Shown here: positions 24,220-32,554 of the stretch, piece after piece
Position numbering within the stretch: the stretch's first letter is position 1
How the letters are laid out: the number at the start of each line of letters is the position of its first letter
Source of the DNA: Thalassobaculum_A sp040219215
Lineage (GTDB): Bacteria > Pseudomonadota > Alphaproteobacteria > Thalassobaculales > Thalassobaculaceae
Assembly: GCF_040219215.1 (NCBI RefSeq)
Contig: NZ_JAVJSX010000034.1
Span: 62,001 to 126,000, forward strand
Reading direction: 5' to 3'
DNA: 64,000 bases
Position numbers and translations under genes: made by a program
The notes under the pieces: model-generated
What the model was told of the DNA's origin: nothing
Databases searched by the model: none
What the model saw: only the letters and a program-made list of their open reading frames with translations

Positions 24220-26511
24220 TCAGGGGGCGCCCTCATCGCTCCGACGCGCCGCGTCGGTCGCGGCGGCGGCGATCGCGGTGCGTTCGTCGTCGGTCAGCTT
24301 CTCGGCCTGATCGAGCCCGGGGATCGACACCCGCACCTCGCGCCGGGCGAACTCGATTCCCTTCGCGGCAAACGCCGCCTTCACGCGCTGGAAGACCTCC
24401 TTGCGCAGGGTGAACTGCTTGCCGGGCTTGGCCATGAACTTGCCGCGCACGATCATGCCGACATCGTTGAAGTCGAGGACGCCCTGGCTCTTGAACGGCT
24501 GCAGGATGTCCTGGGCGAACTCCGGCACCCGGGACATGTCCTCGCCGATCTGCTTGAAGATCTTCTTCACGACGTTCGGGTCGGTGTCGAAGGGCACGGT
24601 GAACCGCAGCTTCATGATCACCCAGTCGCGGCTGTAGTTGGTGATCTTCGGAATCTCGCCATAGGGGATCGTGTGGACCGGCCCCTTGTGATGGCGCAGC
24701 TGCATCGATCGTATGGAGATCTTCTCCACTGTGCCGAAAGTGCCCTCGACCTCGACGTATTCCCCCGTGCGGAAGGCGTCGTCGATCAGGAAGAACACGC
24801 CGCTGACGATGTCGGCGACCAGCTTCTGCGCGCCGAATCCGACGGCGAGGCCGACGATGCCGGCACCGGCCAGCAACGGCGTGATGTCGATGCCGATGTT
24901 GCCGAGAGCAATCAGCAGGGTGATCGCGATGATCGCCGACTGCAGGGTGAGCAGGACCAGCGGCAGGATCGTGGCAAGCCGGGAGCCGCCGGCCCCGCCG
25001 CCTTCGCCGCCGCCCGGTTCATCCTCGTTGGGGTCGAAACCGAGGGCGGTCTGCTCCGCCGCCAGCCGGCGGTTGGCCCACAGCGTGGTCGTCTCCCACA
25101 GCAGGTAGCCGACCGCCAGGATCAGCAGGACTTCGACGAGCTTCAGCGCAGCCCGAGCGCCGACGCCGGCCTCGGCGATGTTGGTGAAGCTGAAGCCCCA
25201 TTGCCGGGTGACGAACAGGATCACCAGGCCGAACACGATCACCCGGCCGATCCGGATGTAGCTGCGCTTTGTCTGTTCGTGGGCGTGTTCGGCGAGGGCG
25301 CCTTCGCCGGTCATGGGCGGCACCAGGTGCCGGACGAGCCCGCGGATCGCGCCGTCGAGCGCGGGCGCGAAGATCAGGGTGAGCAGCGTGGTGTTCTGCC
25401 GTCCGTCCAGCAGGTCGCCGCCCCAGTCCTGGGAATGAATGTACTCGACCACGAACCAGTTCAGGACGATCAGCACCATCGCGAAATACGGATAGATCTG
25501 CGCGATCAACCGCTCGGCGGACGAGTTCCGGTCCTCAGGCCCGGTAATCAGCATGCGGGTGAGGGCGTACCGCGACCGCCAGATGGTCCAGAACATCCAG
25601 CCGTAAAGCAGCAGGTGCAGCCAGAACTGGATGCGGAACGCGCTCTCCGGAACGCCGTGGGTCGGAAAGAACGGCCGAAGGAATCCGGTCAGTCCCCAGA
25701 AGGCACCGATCATGACGATGCTTCGGTAGAGGAACTTGGCGTCGTCGCATTCCATCGGGACGAGCCGGATCGACTTGTCCTGGGGCGCCAGGACAAAGCG
25801 CGCGATCATCGCGGCGACGCGCGTGTAGATCACGACGTTGAAGACCAGGAACTCGATGAACTTGCTGGTGATGTCGGGGACGAACGGATGAATGCTGTCG
25901 CCTGGGATGACGCGGTCGACCACGATCCAGGCGCCGATGTAGAAGCCGACGAGCCCGACCGAGTCGACCGCGAATCGGCGGCCGAGGGTGGTCACCGAGT
26001 CCCGGAAACCGGTGGACGGCGGATCGTGGCGGCGCCATCGGCGAACCGCTCGCCGGACGACCGCCTCGACGGCCAGGCCGGCGGCGATGGTGGCCGCGAG
26101 CCAGCCGGAGAGCAGGGCGAGGCCCGAGGGACCGCGCGGTCCGACGAACTCGGTCCAGAGGATCGACGCGTTCCGGCCCAGGTTCGGCAGCTGCCGGAAG
26201 GCCTCGGCGATATTGCCGAGCACGCCCTGAACGGCGGTCCTCGCCCATTGCAGGAAACCGGGGCCCGTCCCGGCTTCGGTGGTTTTCGCCACCGCATCGA
26301 GCCGTTCCAGCAGCATTGCCCGGACCTGCTCGTCCGACAGTTGCGAGACCATCTCGCGAACGGCTTCGGGGGTGAGCGGGTCGGGCAGCGCGGCAGCCAC
26401 TTCGGCTGCGCCGGCCGTCCGGGGAACGATCTGTGCCGCTGCAACCGAGGCGAGGCACGACATCAGCAGGACCGCGAGCGACAGCTGCGTTAGCTGGAAG
26501 AACCGGCGCAT
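24220..26511 (-). CDS. MscS-family mechanosensitive channel with large N-terminal extension
   Basis: A 763-aa membrane protein that releases solutes on hypo-osmotic shock. It has a signal sequence (LSLAVLLMSCLASVAAA), a long periplasmic N-terminal part (about 30-130), roughly ten hydrophobic helices, and a C-terminal MscS core from about residue 540. The pore helix is visible as ITPLLAGAGIVGLAVGFGAQKLVADIVSGVFFLIDD, followed by the beta domain GEYVEVEGTFGTVEKISIRSMQLRHHKGPVHTIPYG. A Gly/Glu-rich linker (GGGEGGGAGGS) separates two membrane blocks. Start ATG at 26511 preferred over a TTG eight codons upstream. The antisense frame of similar length is a shadow. Confidence 0.88.
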   Translation of the reverse strand: MRRFFQLTQLSLAVLLMSCLASVAAAQIVPRTAGAAEVAAALPDPLTPEAVREMVSQLSDEQVRAMLLERLDAVAKTTEAGTGPGFLQWARTAVQGVLGNIAEAFRQLPNLGRNASILWTEFVGPRGPSGLALLSGWLAATIAAGLAVEAVVRRAVRRWRRHDPPSTGFRDSVTTLGRRFAVDSVGLVGFYIGAWIVVDRVIPGDSIHPFVPDITSKFIEFLVFNVVIYTRVAAMIARFVLAPQDKSIRLVPMECDDAKFLYRSIVMIGAFWGLTGFLRPFFPTHGVPESAFRIQFWLHLLLYGWMFWTIWRSRYALTRMLITGPEDRNSSAERLIAQIYPYFAMVLIVLNWFVVEYIHSQDWGGDLLDGRQNTTLLTLIFAPALDGAIRGLVRHLVPPMTGEGALAEHAHEQTKRSYIRIGRVIVFGLVILFVTRQWGFSFTNIAEAGVGARAALKLVEVLLILAVGYLLWETTTLWANRRLAAEQTALGFDPNEDEPGGGEGGGAGGSRLATILPLVLLTLQSAIIAITLLIALGNIGIDITPLLAGAGIVGLAVGFGAQKLVADIVSGVFFLIDDAFRTGEYVEVEGTFGTVEKISIRSMQLRHHKGPVHTIPYGEIPKITNYSRDWVIMKLRFTVPFDTDPNVVKKIFKQIGEDMSRVPEFAQDILQPFKSQGVLDFNDVGMIVRGKFMAKPGKQFTLRKEVFQRVKAAFAAKGIEFARREVRVSIPGLDQAEKLTDDERTAIAAAATDAARRSDEGAP

Positions 26512-26602
26512 CTGCCCTCGCTGGTCGGCGTTCAATGTCGGGCGGTCACTCTTACCGATATGAACCTTCTTATCACCAACCCATCAGAATTTCATTTGCC
26601 GG

Positions 26603-27709
26603 CTATCCCAGCATTTCGCCGACATGGTCGGCGATCGCCAGTGACGAGGTCACGCCCGGCGATTCGATTCCGTACAGGTTCACCAGCCCCGGCACGCCGT
26701 GGTCGCGCGGTCCCTGCACCATGAAGTCGAGGGCCGGCTGGCCGGGGGCCTGGATCTTCGGGCGCATCCCGGAATACCCCGGCTGCAGCGAGTCGTCGGG
26801 CAGGCCCGGCCAGTACTTGCGCACGGCGGCGTAGAAGCTGTCGGCACGACGCGGATCGACCGCGTAGTCGATTTTCTCCACCCACTCCACGTCCGGGCCG
26901 AACCGTGCCTGACCGCCCAGATCGAGGGTCAGGTGGATGCCGAGCCCCGCCTGTTCCGGCGCCGGATAGATCAGGTGGCGGAACGGCGCGCGCACCCCGG
27001 ACAGGGTGTAGTAGTTGCCCTTGCAGAAGTACTGCGGCGGTACCTTGTCGGCCGGGAAGTTCTGCAGCGCCGCCGCCATCGGCTGGGCGTGCAGCCCGGC
27101 GGAGTTGACCACGGTCGTGGCCTTCAGGGTCATCGGCTCGGCACCGCCGACCACCAGTTCGATGCCGTCCTCCTCGATCCGCCCGCCGGCGACCGGCGCG
27201 TGAAAGGCGATCATCGCCCCGCGCTCTTCGGCGTCGCCCTGCAGGGCCAGCATGTAGGAGTGGCTGTCGAGCACCCCGGTCGACGGTGACAGCAGGGCGG
27301 TGACGCAGCGCAGTTCGGGCTCGAGCGCCGTCACCTCGTTGTGCGACAGGAAGGTCAGGTCGTCGACCCCGGCCTTGGCACCCCGGTCCTGGATCTGCTG
27401 CAGTGCCGGAATCTGGTCCTCCGACGTCGCGACGATCAGCTTGCCGAGCCGGTTGTACGGCACGCCGTGATCGTCGAGGTAGCGGTACAACTTGTTCTTG
27501 CCCTCGACACAGAACCGCGCCTTCAGCGATCCGACCGTGTAGTAGATCCCGGCGTGGATGACCTCGGAATGCCTGGAGCTGGTCTCGGTGCCGATCGCCT
27601 CGGCGGCCTCCAGCACCAGGACTTCGCGGCCCTGCAGCGCCAGCGCCCGCGCGCAGGCGAGGCCGACGACCCCGGCCCCGATGACGACGGCGTCTACCCG
27701 CTCGCTCAC
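26603..27709 (-). CDS. FAD-dependent oxidoreductase (DAO family, L-2-hydroxyglutarate oxidase-like)
   Basis: A 368-aa flavoprotein. The N-terminal dinucleotide-binding motif VVIGAGVVGLACARALALQGREVLVLE is textbook, followed by SSRHSEVIHAGIYY, which matches L-2-hydroxyglutarate dehydrogenase-like enzymes, and a C-terminal FAD contact GLVNLYGIESPGVTSSLAI. It would oxidise a 2-hydroxy acid or a secondary amine and pass electrons to a quinone or O2. The GTG start overlaps the stop of the upstream 3-hydroxyisobutyrate-dehydrogenase-like gene, so the two oxidoreductases are co-translated and probably act on related substrates. Confidence 0.87.
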   Translation of the reverse strand: MSERVDAVVIGAGVVGLACARALALQGREVLVLEAAEAIGTETSSRHSEVIHAGIYYTVGSLKARFCVEGKNKLYRYLDDHGVPYNRLGKLIVATSEDQIPALQQIQDRGAKAGVDDLTFLSHNEVTALEPELRCVTALLSPSTGVLDSHSYMLALQGDAEERGAMIAFHAPVAGGRIEEDGIELVVGGAEPMTLKATTVVNSAGLHAQPMAAALQNFPADKVPPQYFCKGNYYTLSGVRAPFRHLIYPAPEQAGLGIHLTLDLGGQARFGPDVEWVEKIDYAVDPRRADSFYAAVRKYWPGLPDDSLQPGYSGMRPKIQAPGQPALDFMVQGPRDHGVPGLVNLYGIESPGVTSSLAIADHVGEMLG

Positions 27710-28611
27710 TTCGACCCCCGCTCAAGACCGCCAAGCTCTGCCATGACATCGACCAGCAACGGCACATGCTTGTCGCCGTGGCCGGCCGAGCAGGCCAGGG
27801 TATAGACCTGCAGTGCCGTCGATCCGAACGGGCTCGGCAGCCCGGCCGCCGCGGCCAGATTGGCGTAGTAGCCGACGTCCTTGCGGGCGTTGACCATGGC
27901 GAACTGCAGGCCGGACGGGTCGCCGTCGACCGCGTAGGCCATGATCTTCTGGAACATGCCGGAGTTCACCGCCCCGGCGGACACGACCTCGCGCAGCTTG
28001 CCGAGGTCGACCCCGGATGCCCGCGCGGTGGTGGCAGCCTCGGCAACCAGCGCCGACATCGCCATGCTCATGAAATTGTTGATCAGTTTCAACGAGTGCG
28101 CCGAGCCGAGCGCACCGATGTGGAACACGTTGCGGGCGTAGGCGTCGAACGCCGGCCGCAGCCGTTCCAGCACCGCCGCCTCGCCGCCGACCAGCACGTT
28201 CAGGGTGCCGGCCTCGGCCTCCTTCGGGGTCATGGTCACCGGGGCGTCCAGCATGTCGGCACCCTTGGCGGCCAGTGCCGCGCCGACCTTCTTGGTCGAG
28301 GTCGGTTCGGCGGTGCTGGAATCGACCAGCACGAAGCCGGGACGCGCCGCCCCCAGGATGCCGTCGGGGCCGAGCACGACGTTCTCCACGATCTGCGAAT
28401 TCGGCAGGCACAGGATCACCGCGTCGGTGGTCTCGGCCAGCGCCTTCGGCGTCGCCTCCTCGGCGGCACCGCGGGCTTTCAGGTCCTCCACCGGGCCGCG
28501 GTTGCGGTTCCCCAGGACCGAAACGGCGAAGCCTTTTTCGATCAGGTTCTTGGCCATGCCGTGACCCATCATCCCGACGCCGACGAACCCGATGCGGAGT
28601 TGCTCCGCCAT
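27706..28611 (-). CDS. NAD(P)-dependent beta-hydroxyacid dehydrogenase (3-hydroxyisobutyrate dehydrogenase family)
   Basis: A 301-aa oxidoreductase. Start at 28611 with GGGAGG 5 nt upstream. Seen: NAD-binding FVGVGMMGHGMAKNLIEKG, substrate loop VDSSTAEPTSTKKVG, DAPVTMTPKEAEAGTLNVLVGG, and catalytic lysine in HSLKLINNFMSMAM. The family oxidises 3-hydroxyisobutyrate, tartronate semialdehyde or related acids. In this protein the usual APVSGG glycine loop reads DAPVTMTPKEAEAG, a variation seen among sub-families with different substrates. First gene of a two-gene operon with an FAD-dependent oxidoreductase. Confidence 0.88.
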   Translation of the reverse strand: MAEQLRIGFVGVGMMGHGMAKNLIEKGFAVSVLGNRNRGPVEDLKARGAAEEATPKALAETTDAVILCLPNSQIVENVVLGPDGILGAARPGFVLVDSSTAEPTSTKKVGAALAAKGADMLDAPVTMTPKEAEAGTLNVLVGGEAAVLERLRPAFDAYARNVFHIGALGSAHSLKLINNFMSMAMSALVAEAATTARASGVDLGKLREVVSAGAVNSGMFQKIMAYAVDGDPSGLQFAMVNARKDVGYYANLAAAAGLPSPFGSTALQVYTLACSAGHGDKHVPLLVDVMAELGGLERGSK

Positions 28612-28795
28612 GCCATCCTCCCATGTCATCATACGGCCGGGAGATTAGGTCGGTGCCGGATCGGATGGAAGAGCAACCGACCGCCGGAATCGCGCCGGGC
28701 CGCGCGCGATCGGAATTGGTGTCGTCGGCCGGCGGCGATGGTTCGGCGCCGGCGTCCGGTTAGTGTTGCGGTTGCAACTTCAGGAGCCACTCGCC

Positions 28796-29602
28796 ATGTC
28801 CGACCCCGTTCCCGCCGTCGTCGAGGCCGATGCCACCGGCGAAACCGCCCGGATCTTCACCGACATCCGCGAGACTCTCGGCAGTCCGGTGGTCAACCTG
28901 ATCTGGAGGCATCTGGCGACCGTCGACGGCGGGCTTGAATGGGCCTGGACGGCGGCCCGGCCGATCTATGCCAGCCGACAGGCCCAGGCGGCGGCGCAGC
29001 GGCTGTACGACCGGCTGGAGGAGCCGCTGCCGTGCCCGCTGCCGCCCGGCGCGCTGGCCTCGGTCGGGGTGGCGGATGCCGACCTGCCGAAGGTTCACGC
29101 GGTTGCCGACGGCTACAACCGCGGCAACGGCCCGAACCTGGTGGCGCTGACCGCGCTGCTGGTCTCGCCTGCCGGGGTGGCGCCGAACGCGCCGGTCAAG
29201 CCGTCGTCGGCGCCAACCCCGCTGCCGCGGCTGCTGTCGGAAGGCGATGTGTCGGCAGAGACCTGGAAGCTGGTGCGGGCGATCAACCTGCTCGGCGCCC
29301 GGCCGGACGAACCAATCCTGGCGACCATGTACCGCCACCTGGCGCACTGGCCCGGGCTGCTGGCGCTGATGCACGCCGGGTGGTCGCCGCTGGCCGAAGA
29401 CGGCCGGCTCGGCGATGCCATCGAGCGGGCGCGGAAGATTTCACGCGAGGAAGGCGCACGGCTCGCCCATTTGCGGGCCGACGCCGGCCCGCCCCCCGAG
29501 GCGGCGCGCGCCGCGCTGGTCGAGTTCACCGACCACGTGATCTGCCGCATGGTGCCGATCGGCCGGGCGTTGTCGAAGTGGCTGCCGGCGGCTGAGGCGT
29601 AG
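28796..29602 (+). CDS. DehI-like (halocarboxylic acid dehydrogenase/dehalogenase fold) protein
   Basis: A 268-aa protein with CAGGAG ten bases before its ATG. It consists of two related halves: TLGSPVVNLIWRHLATVDGGLEWAW in the first and GARPDEPILATMYRHLAHWPGLLAL in the second, a tandem repeat like that of group I 2-haloacid dehalogenases (DehI). In DehI the active site lies between the repeats. Whether the catalytic aspartate is conserved cannot be judged by eye. No halogenated-compound genes are adjacent, so the name describes the fold, not a demonstrated activity. Confidence 0.6.
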   Translation: MSDPVPAVVEADATGETARIFTDIRETLGSPVVNLIWRHLATVDGGLEWAWTAARPIYASRQAQAAAQRLYDRLEEPLPCPLPPGALASVGVADADLPKVHAVADGYNRGNGPNLVALTALLVSPAGVAPNAPVKPSSAPTPLPRLLSEGDVSAETWKLVRAINLLGARPDEPILATMYRHLAHWPGLLALMHAGWSPLAEDGRLGDAIERARKISREEGARLAHLRADAGPPPEAARAALVEFTDHVICRMVPIGRALSKWLPAAEA

Positions 29603-29614
29603 ACCGCCGGGTTC

Positions 29615-30598
29615 TCACGCCGCCTTGTGGCTGCGGTCGATCTTGGCGCGGATGTGCTGGCCGGCGGTGATCGGCGGGTGCTTCGGCGTCTCGCCGGGGC
29701 CGAGGCACGTCGGGATGCAGCGGATGTCGGCGTCGAAATCCGGGTGCACGAAGTAGCCGATCGACAGCCGCCGGCTGCCGGTGTCGCCGATGGCCGGCAC
29801 CACGACGCGGTGCAGGGTCGAAACCCAGCGGTCGTTGGTCCAGCGCTGCATCATATCGCCCAGGTTGACCACCAGTTCGCCCGGCTGCGGCAGGACCGGC
29901 AGCCAGCGGCCGTCGGGGGTCTGGGCCTCCAGCCCGCCGCGGCCCTCGGTCATCGCCAGGATGGTCATCGCCCCGAAATCGGTGTGGGCGCCGGCGCGCA
30001 GCTGGCCGGGCTCGGGCGAGATGGCCAGCGCCGGGTAGTGGTGGATGCCGAGGATCGAGAAGTGGCGGCCCATCAGCGGGGTGAAGTGGTTCTCCGGCAG
30101 GTCGAGCGCCACCGCGAAGATCCGCAGCAGGTCGAGCGACAGCCGCTCATAGGCCCGGTAGATCCCGGTGAACGCCTCGGCCACGCCGTCGGGCTGGTCG
30201 GGGATCAGGTTCGGAGCATAGGCGGTCGCTGCCTCCGGCAGGTTTGCGAAATGCGCGCTGTGGTCGTCGACCGGCCCCAGGAACACCGATTCCCGGAGAT
30301 CCGAAGGCGTCTTGTTGCCGAGGGTGGAGGCAAGACTGCGGGTCGCCACCCCGTGGTAGCCGCGCTGGCGCGCAGCTCCGGTCGGATGCCAGCGGGTCTT
30401 GGTGCCGGCGTCCAGGTCGTAGAACGCGAACGAGCGCTCGAACGTGCGCTCCAGCGTCTCCCGGGTGATGCCGTGGCCGGCAATCACCAGGAAGCCGATG
30501 TCCCGGCAGGCGGCGGCGACCTGATCGGCGACCGCGCGCTTGTCGCCGGCATCACCGTTCAGGAACCGGGCGATGTCGATGGTGGGAATGCCGTCCAT
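29615..30598 (-). CDS. Isopenicillin N synthase-like 2-oxoglutarate/Fe(II) oxygenase
   Basis: A 327-aa non-haem iron oxygenase. The N-terminal DIOX_N segment IPTIDIARFL and ACRDIGFLVIAGHGI is present. Iron ligands are H205 and D207 (AGAHTDFGAMT) and H263 (VSTLHRVVVP); R277 and S279 (RRLSIGYF) bind the 2-oxoglutarate carboxylate in relatives. These enzymes hydroxylate, desaturate or cyclise small molecules, and true penicillin chemistry is very unlikely here. The stop of the next gene's partner is 16 nt away: the binding-protein gene 30615-31526 lies just upstream on the same strand, so they probably form an operon. Confidence 0.87.
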   Translation of the reverse strand: MDGIPTIDIARFLNGDAGDKRAVADQVAAACRDIGFLVIAGHGITRETLERTFERSFAFYDLDAGTKTRWHPTGAARQRGYHGVATRSLASTLGNKTPSDLRESVFLGPVDDHSAHFANLPEAATAYAPNLIPDQPDGVAEAFTGIYRAYERLSLDLLRIFAVALDLPENHFTPLMGRHFSILGIHHYPALAISPEPGQLRAGAHTDFGAMTILAMTEGRGGLEAQTPDGRWLPVLPQPGELVVNLGDMMQRWTNDRWVSTLHRVVVPAIGDTGSRRLSIGYFVHPDFDADIRCIPTCLGPGETPKHPPITAGQHIRAKIDRSHKAA

Positions 30599-30614
30599 GG
30601 TCTTCGTCGCCTCC

Positions 30615-31526
30615 TCAGCCCGCCAGCGCCTCGGCGGTGATCGCGTCGTCGACCACTTGGTGATAGGGCGCGTCGTAGTCGATCAGCCCGCCGGACAGCA
30701 GCGACGCCTTCAGGCGCACGAAGGTGTCGACCGGCAGCTCGGGTGAGCGCGCCCATACGCCGGACGACCGATAGCCCTCGATCATCCGGGCCAGGGCCGG
30801 ACGCTCGATGTCGGGGAAGTACCCGGCGACCTGCCCCGCGATCTCGTCGGCGGTCTCGGCGAACAGCGCCTCCTGGGCGGCGGCGATGCCACGGACCAGC
30901 GCCCGGCAGGTTGCGCGCTCTTCCTCGGCGAACCGGCGGGTGGTGTAGAAGCTGGTGTAGCTCATGTCGCCACGCCCGGCGAAGCGGTGCCAGACATGGC
31001 CCCAGCCGCCCGCGACCGCTTGGTCGACATAGGGCTCGAACACCTGGATCACGTCGACCTCGCCGTTGCGCAGCCGCTCGGCGTTCTCGGCCATCGGCAC
31101 GTCCGGCGCCCGGTCGAGCGACGACGGCGCGATCCCGGCGCGGCGCAGGTCGTCCTGGAAGGTCATCCACGGGGTCGGCACGTCGACGGCGATGCCGATC
31201 CGCACGTCCAGCAGGTCGGCCAGCCGGAACGACGCGATCGGCTTGCGCCCGACCAGCACGAACGGCTCGCCCGAGACCACCTGTCCGAAACAGACCAAGG
31301 GGCAGTCCGGGTCGGCGTTGTGGTGCAGCATGACCCGCATCGGCCCGCCCCAGGACACGTCGGCCCGGCCGTCGAGCAGGGCCGCCGCGGTCTGGCTGGT
31401 GGCCGGCGATGTCTCGATCCGCACCTCGGCGCCGGCACGCTCCCAGTCCTTGCGGGCGGCGGCGAGGTAGAACGGCACATAGGGAATCGCGCGCATGTTC
31501 TCGAACAGGACGATCGGACGGGACAT
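30615..31526 (-). CDS. NMT1/THI5-like substrate-binding protein without signal peptide
   Basis: A 303-aa periplasmic-binding-protein fold (type 2) resembling ABC-type nitrate/sulfonate/thiamine-precursor binding proteins: YVPFYLAAARKDW, LLDGRADVSWGGPMRVML, LLDVRIGIAVDVPTPW, AERLRNGEVDVIQVFEPYVDQA. It starts MSRPIVLFENM with GGAG 8 nt before the ATG and shows no signal peptide or lipobox, unusual for a transport protein. No ABC permease or ATPase gene is adjacent. It precedes an IPNS-like oxygenase by 16 nt. It may be a cytoplasmic binding or enzyme-like variant; THI5-type HMP synthase cannot be assumed because its cysteine-rich motif is absent. Confidence 0.75.
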   Translation of the reverse strand: MSRPIVLFENMRAIPYVPFYLAAARKDWERAGAEVRIETSPATSQTAAALLDGRADVSWGGPMRVMLHHNADPDCPLVCFGQVVSGEPFVLVGRKPIASFRLADLLDVRIGIAVDVPTPWMTFQDDLRRAGIAPSSLDRAPDVPMAENAERLRNGEVDVIQVFEPYVDQAVAGGWGHVWHRFAGRGDMSYTSFYTTRRFAEEERATCRALVRGIAAAQEALFAETADEIAGQVAGYFPDIERPALARMIEGYRSSGVWARSPELPVDTFVRLKASLLSGGLIDYDAPYHQVVDDAITAEALAG

Positions 31527-31687
31527 CGCGGGGCTCCGGAGGCAGCCAGTTTGAGTACGTCGGTAGGAACTGTAGCAGGAGCGCCGGGCGGGGGAATGCC
31601 CCGGCGGGCTTCTGAGGCGGGATTATATTGGCTACCTTGTCCGGCGTTCTGTCGACCCTTCATCCCGTCGTCTCCCGGAGAACACCG

Positions 31688-32548
31688 ATGCCTGTGACCA
31701 CACCCGCCGCGCGCCGGCTGGCGCTGAAGACCCTGCTGGAAGCGGGCCGGACGATCGTGGTGCCGGGCTGCCACGACGCGCTGAGCGCCATGCTGGTGGC
31801 CGAGGCCGGGTTCGAGGTCGGCTATGTCGGCAGCTACGCGACGGCGGCGGCCGATCTGGGCCTGCCCGATGTCGGCGCCCTCGGCCTGGACGACCTGACG
31901 CACCGCGCCCGGCGGGTCGCCGACACGGTCGCGGTGCCGGTGGTGGCCGACGCCGAGGGCGGGTTCCACGAGCCGGGCAATATCTGGCGCACCGTCCAGG
32001 CGTTCGAGGACGCCGGCGTTGCGGCGATCCACATCGAGGACCATGCCGGCGGCAAGCACACCGACCTGCCGCAGAGCCTGATCCCACTGGAGGCGATGAT
32101 CGCCCGGCTGAAGGCGGCGCTGGAGGCACGCCGGGACCCGAACTTCCAGATCATCGCCCGCACCGACGCGGTCTGGGCGACGAGGGATCCGCAGGAAGCG
32201 CAGCGCCGGGTCCGGGCCTTCGCGGCCGCCGGCGCCGACATGGTTTTCCCGACCGGCGCGACACCGGAAATGATCGCCGGGTTCCGCAGCGACGTGCCGG
32301 CGCGCTACGTGGTGATCGACGGTCCCGGGCATCCGCGTTTCGCGGGCCGCGAGACCGCCGCCAGTCTGGTCCTGTACTACGGATTCTCGCTGTTCGCGGC
32401 GACCCGCGGCCTGACGGCGGCGCTGGGCCGGTTCCGCGCCGATCCGGCCGCCGGACTCGACGACCTGATGGAGCCGGTGGAGGCGTTCGAGGATCGCCTC
32501 GGCTACCGGGCGTTCACCGACCGCGCCCGCCGGTACCATCCGCAATAG
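31688..32548 (+). CDS. Isocitrate lyase/PEP mutase family protein (oxaloacetate decarboxylase-like)
   Basis: A 286-aa TIM-barrel protein of the PEP mutase/isocitrate lyase superfamily, preceded by CGGAGAA. Visible family elements: IVVPGCHDALSAMLVAEAGFEVGYVGSYA, VPVVADAEGGFHEPGNIWRTVQAFEDAGVAAIHIEDH (Mg ligands D and E), FQIIARTDAVWA. The gating loop, normally KxCGH with a catalytic cysteine in lyases, reads AGGKHTD, with no cysteine. That argues against isocitrate or methylisocitrate lyase activity and favours a decarboxylase or an uncharacterised C-C lyase. The TRAP transporter genes are convergent, with 6 nt between stops. Confidence 0.82.
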   Translation: MPVTTPAARRLALKTLLEAGRTIVVPGCHDALSAMLVAEAGFEVGYVGSYATAAADLGLPDVGALGLDDLTHRARRVADTVAVPVVADAEGGFHEPGNIWRTVQAFEDAGVAAIHIEDHAGGKHTDLPQSLIPLEAMIARLKAALEARRDPNFQIIARTDAVWATRDPQEAQRRVRAFAAAGADMVFPTGATPEMIAGFRSDVPARYVVIDGPGHPRFAGRETAASLVLYYGFSLFAATRGLTAALGRFRADPAAGLDDLMEPVEAFEDRLGYRAFTDRARRYHPQ

Positions 32549-32554
32549 CCGGGC

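Noticed and set aside
24175..26493. A 772-codon open frame on the strand opposite the mechanosensitive channel gene
   Set aside because: It mirrors the channel gene, has no ribosome site or recognisable domain, and is a by-product of high GC with few stop codons.
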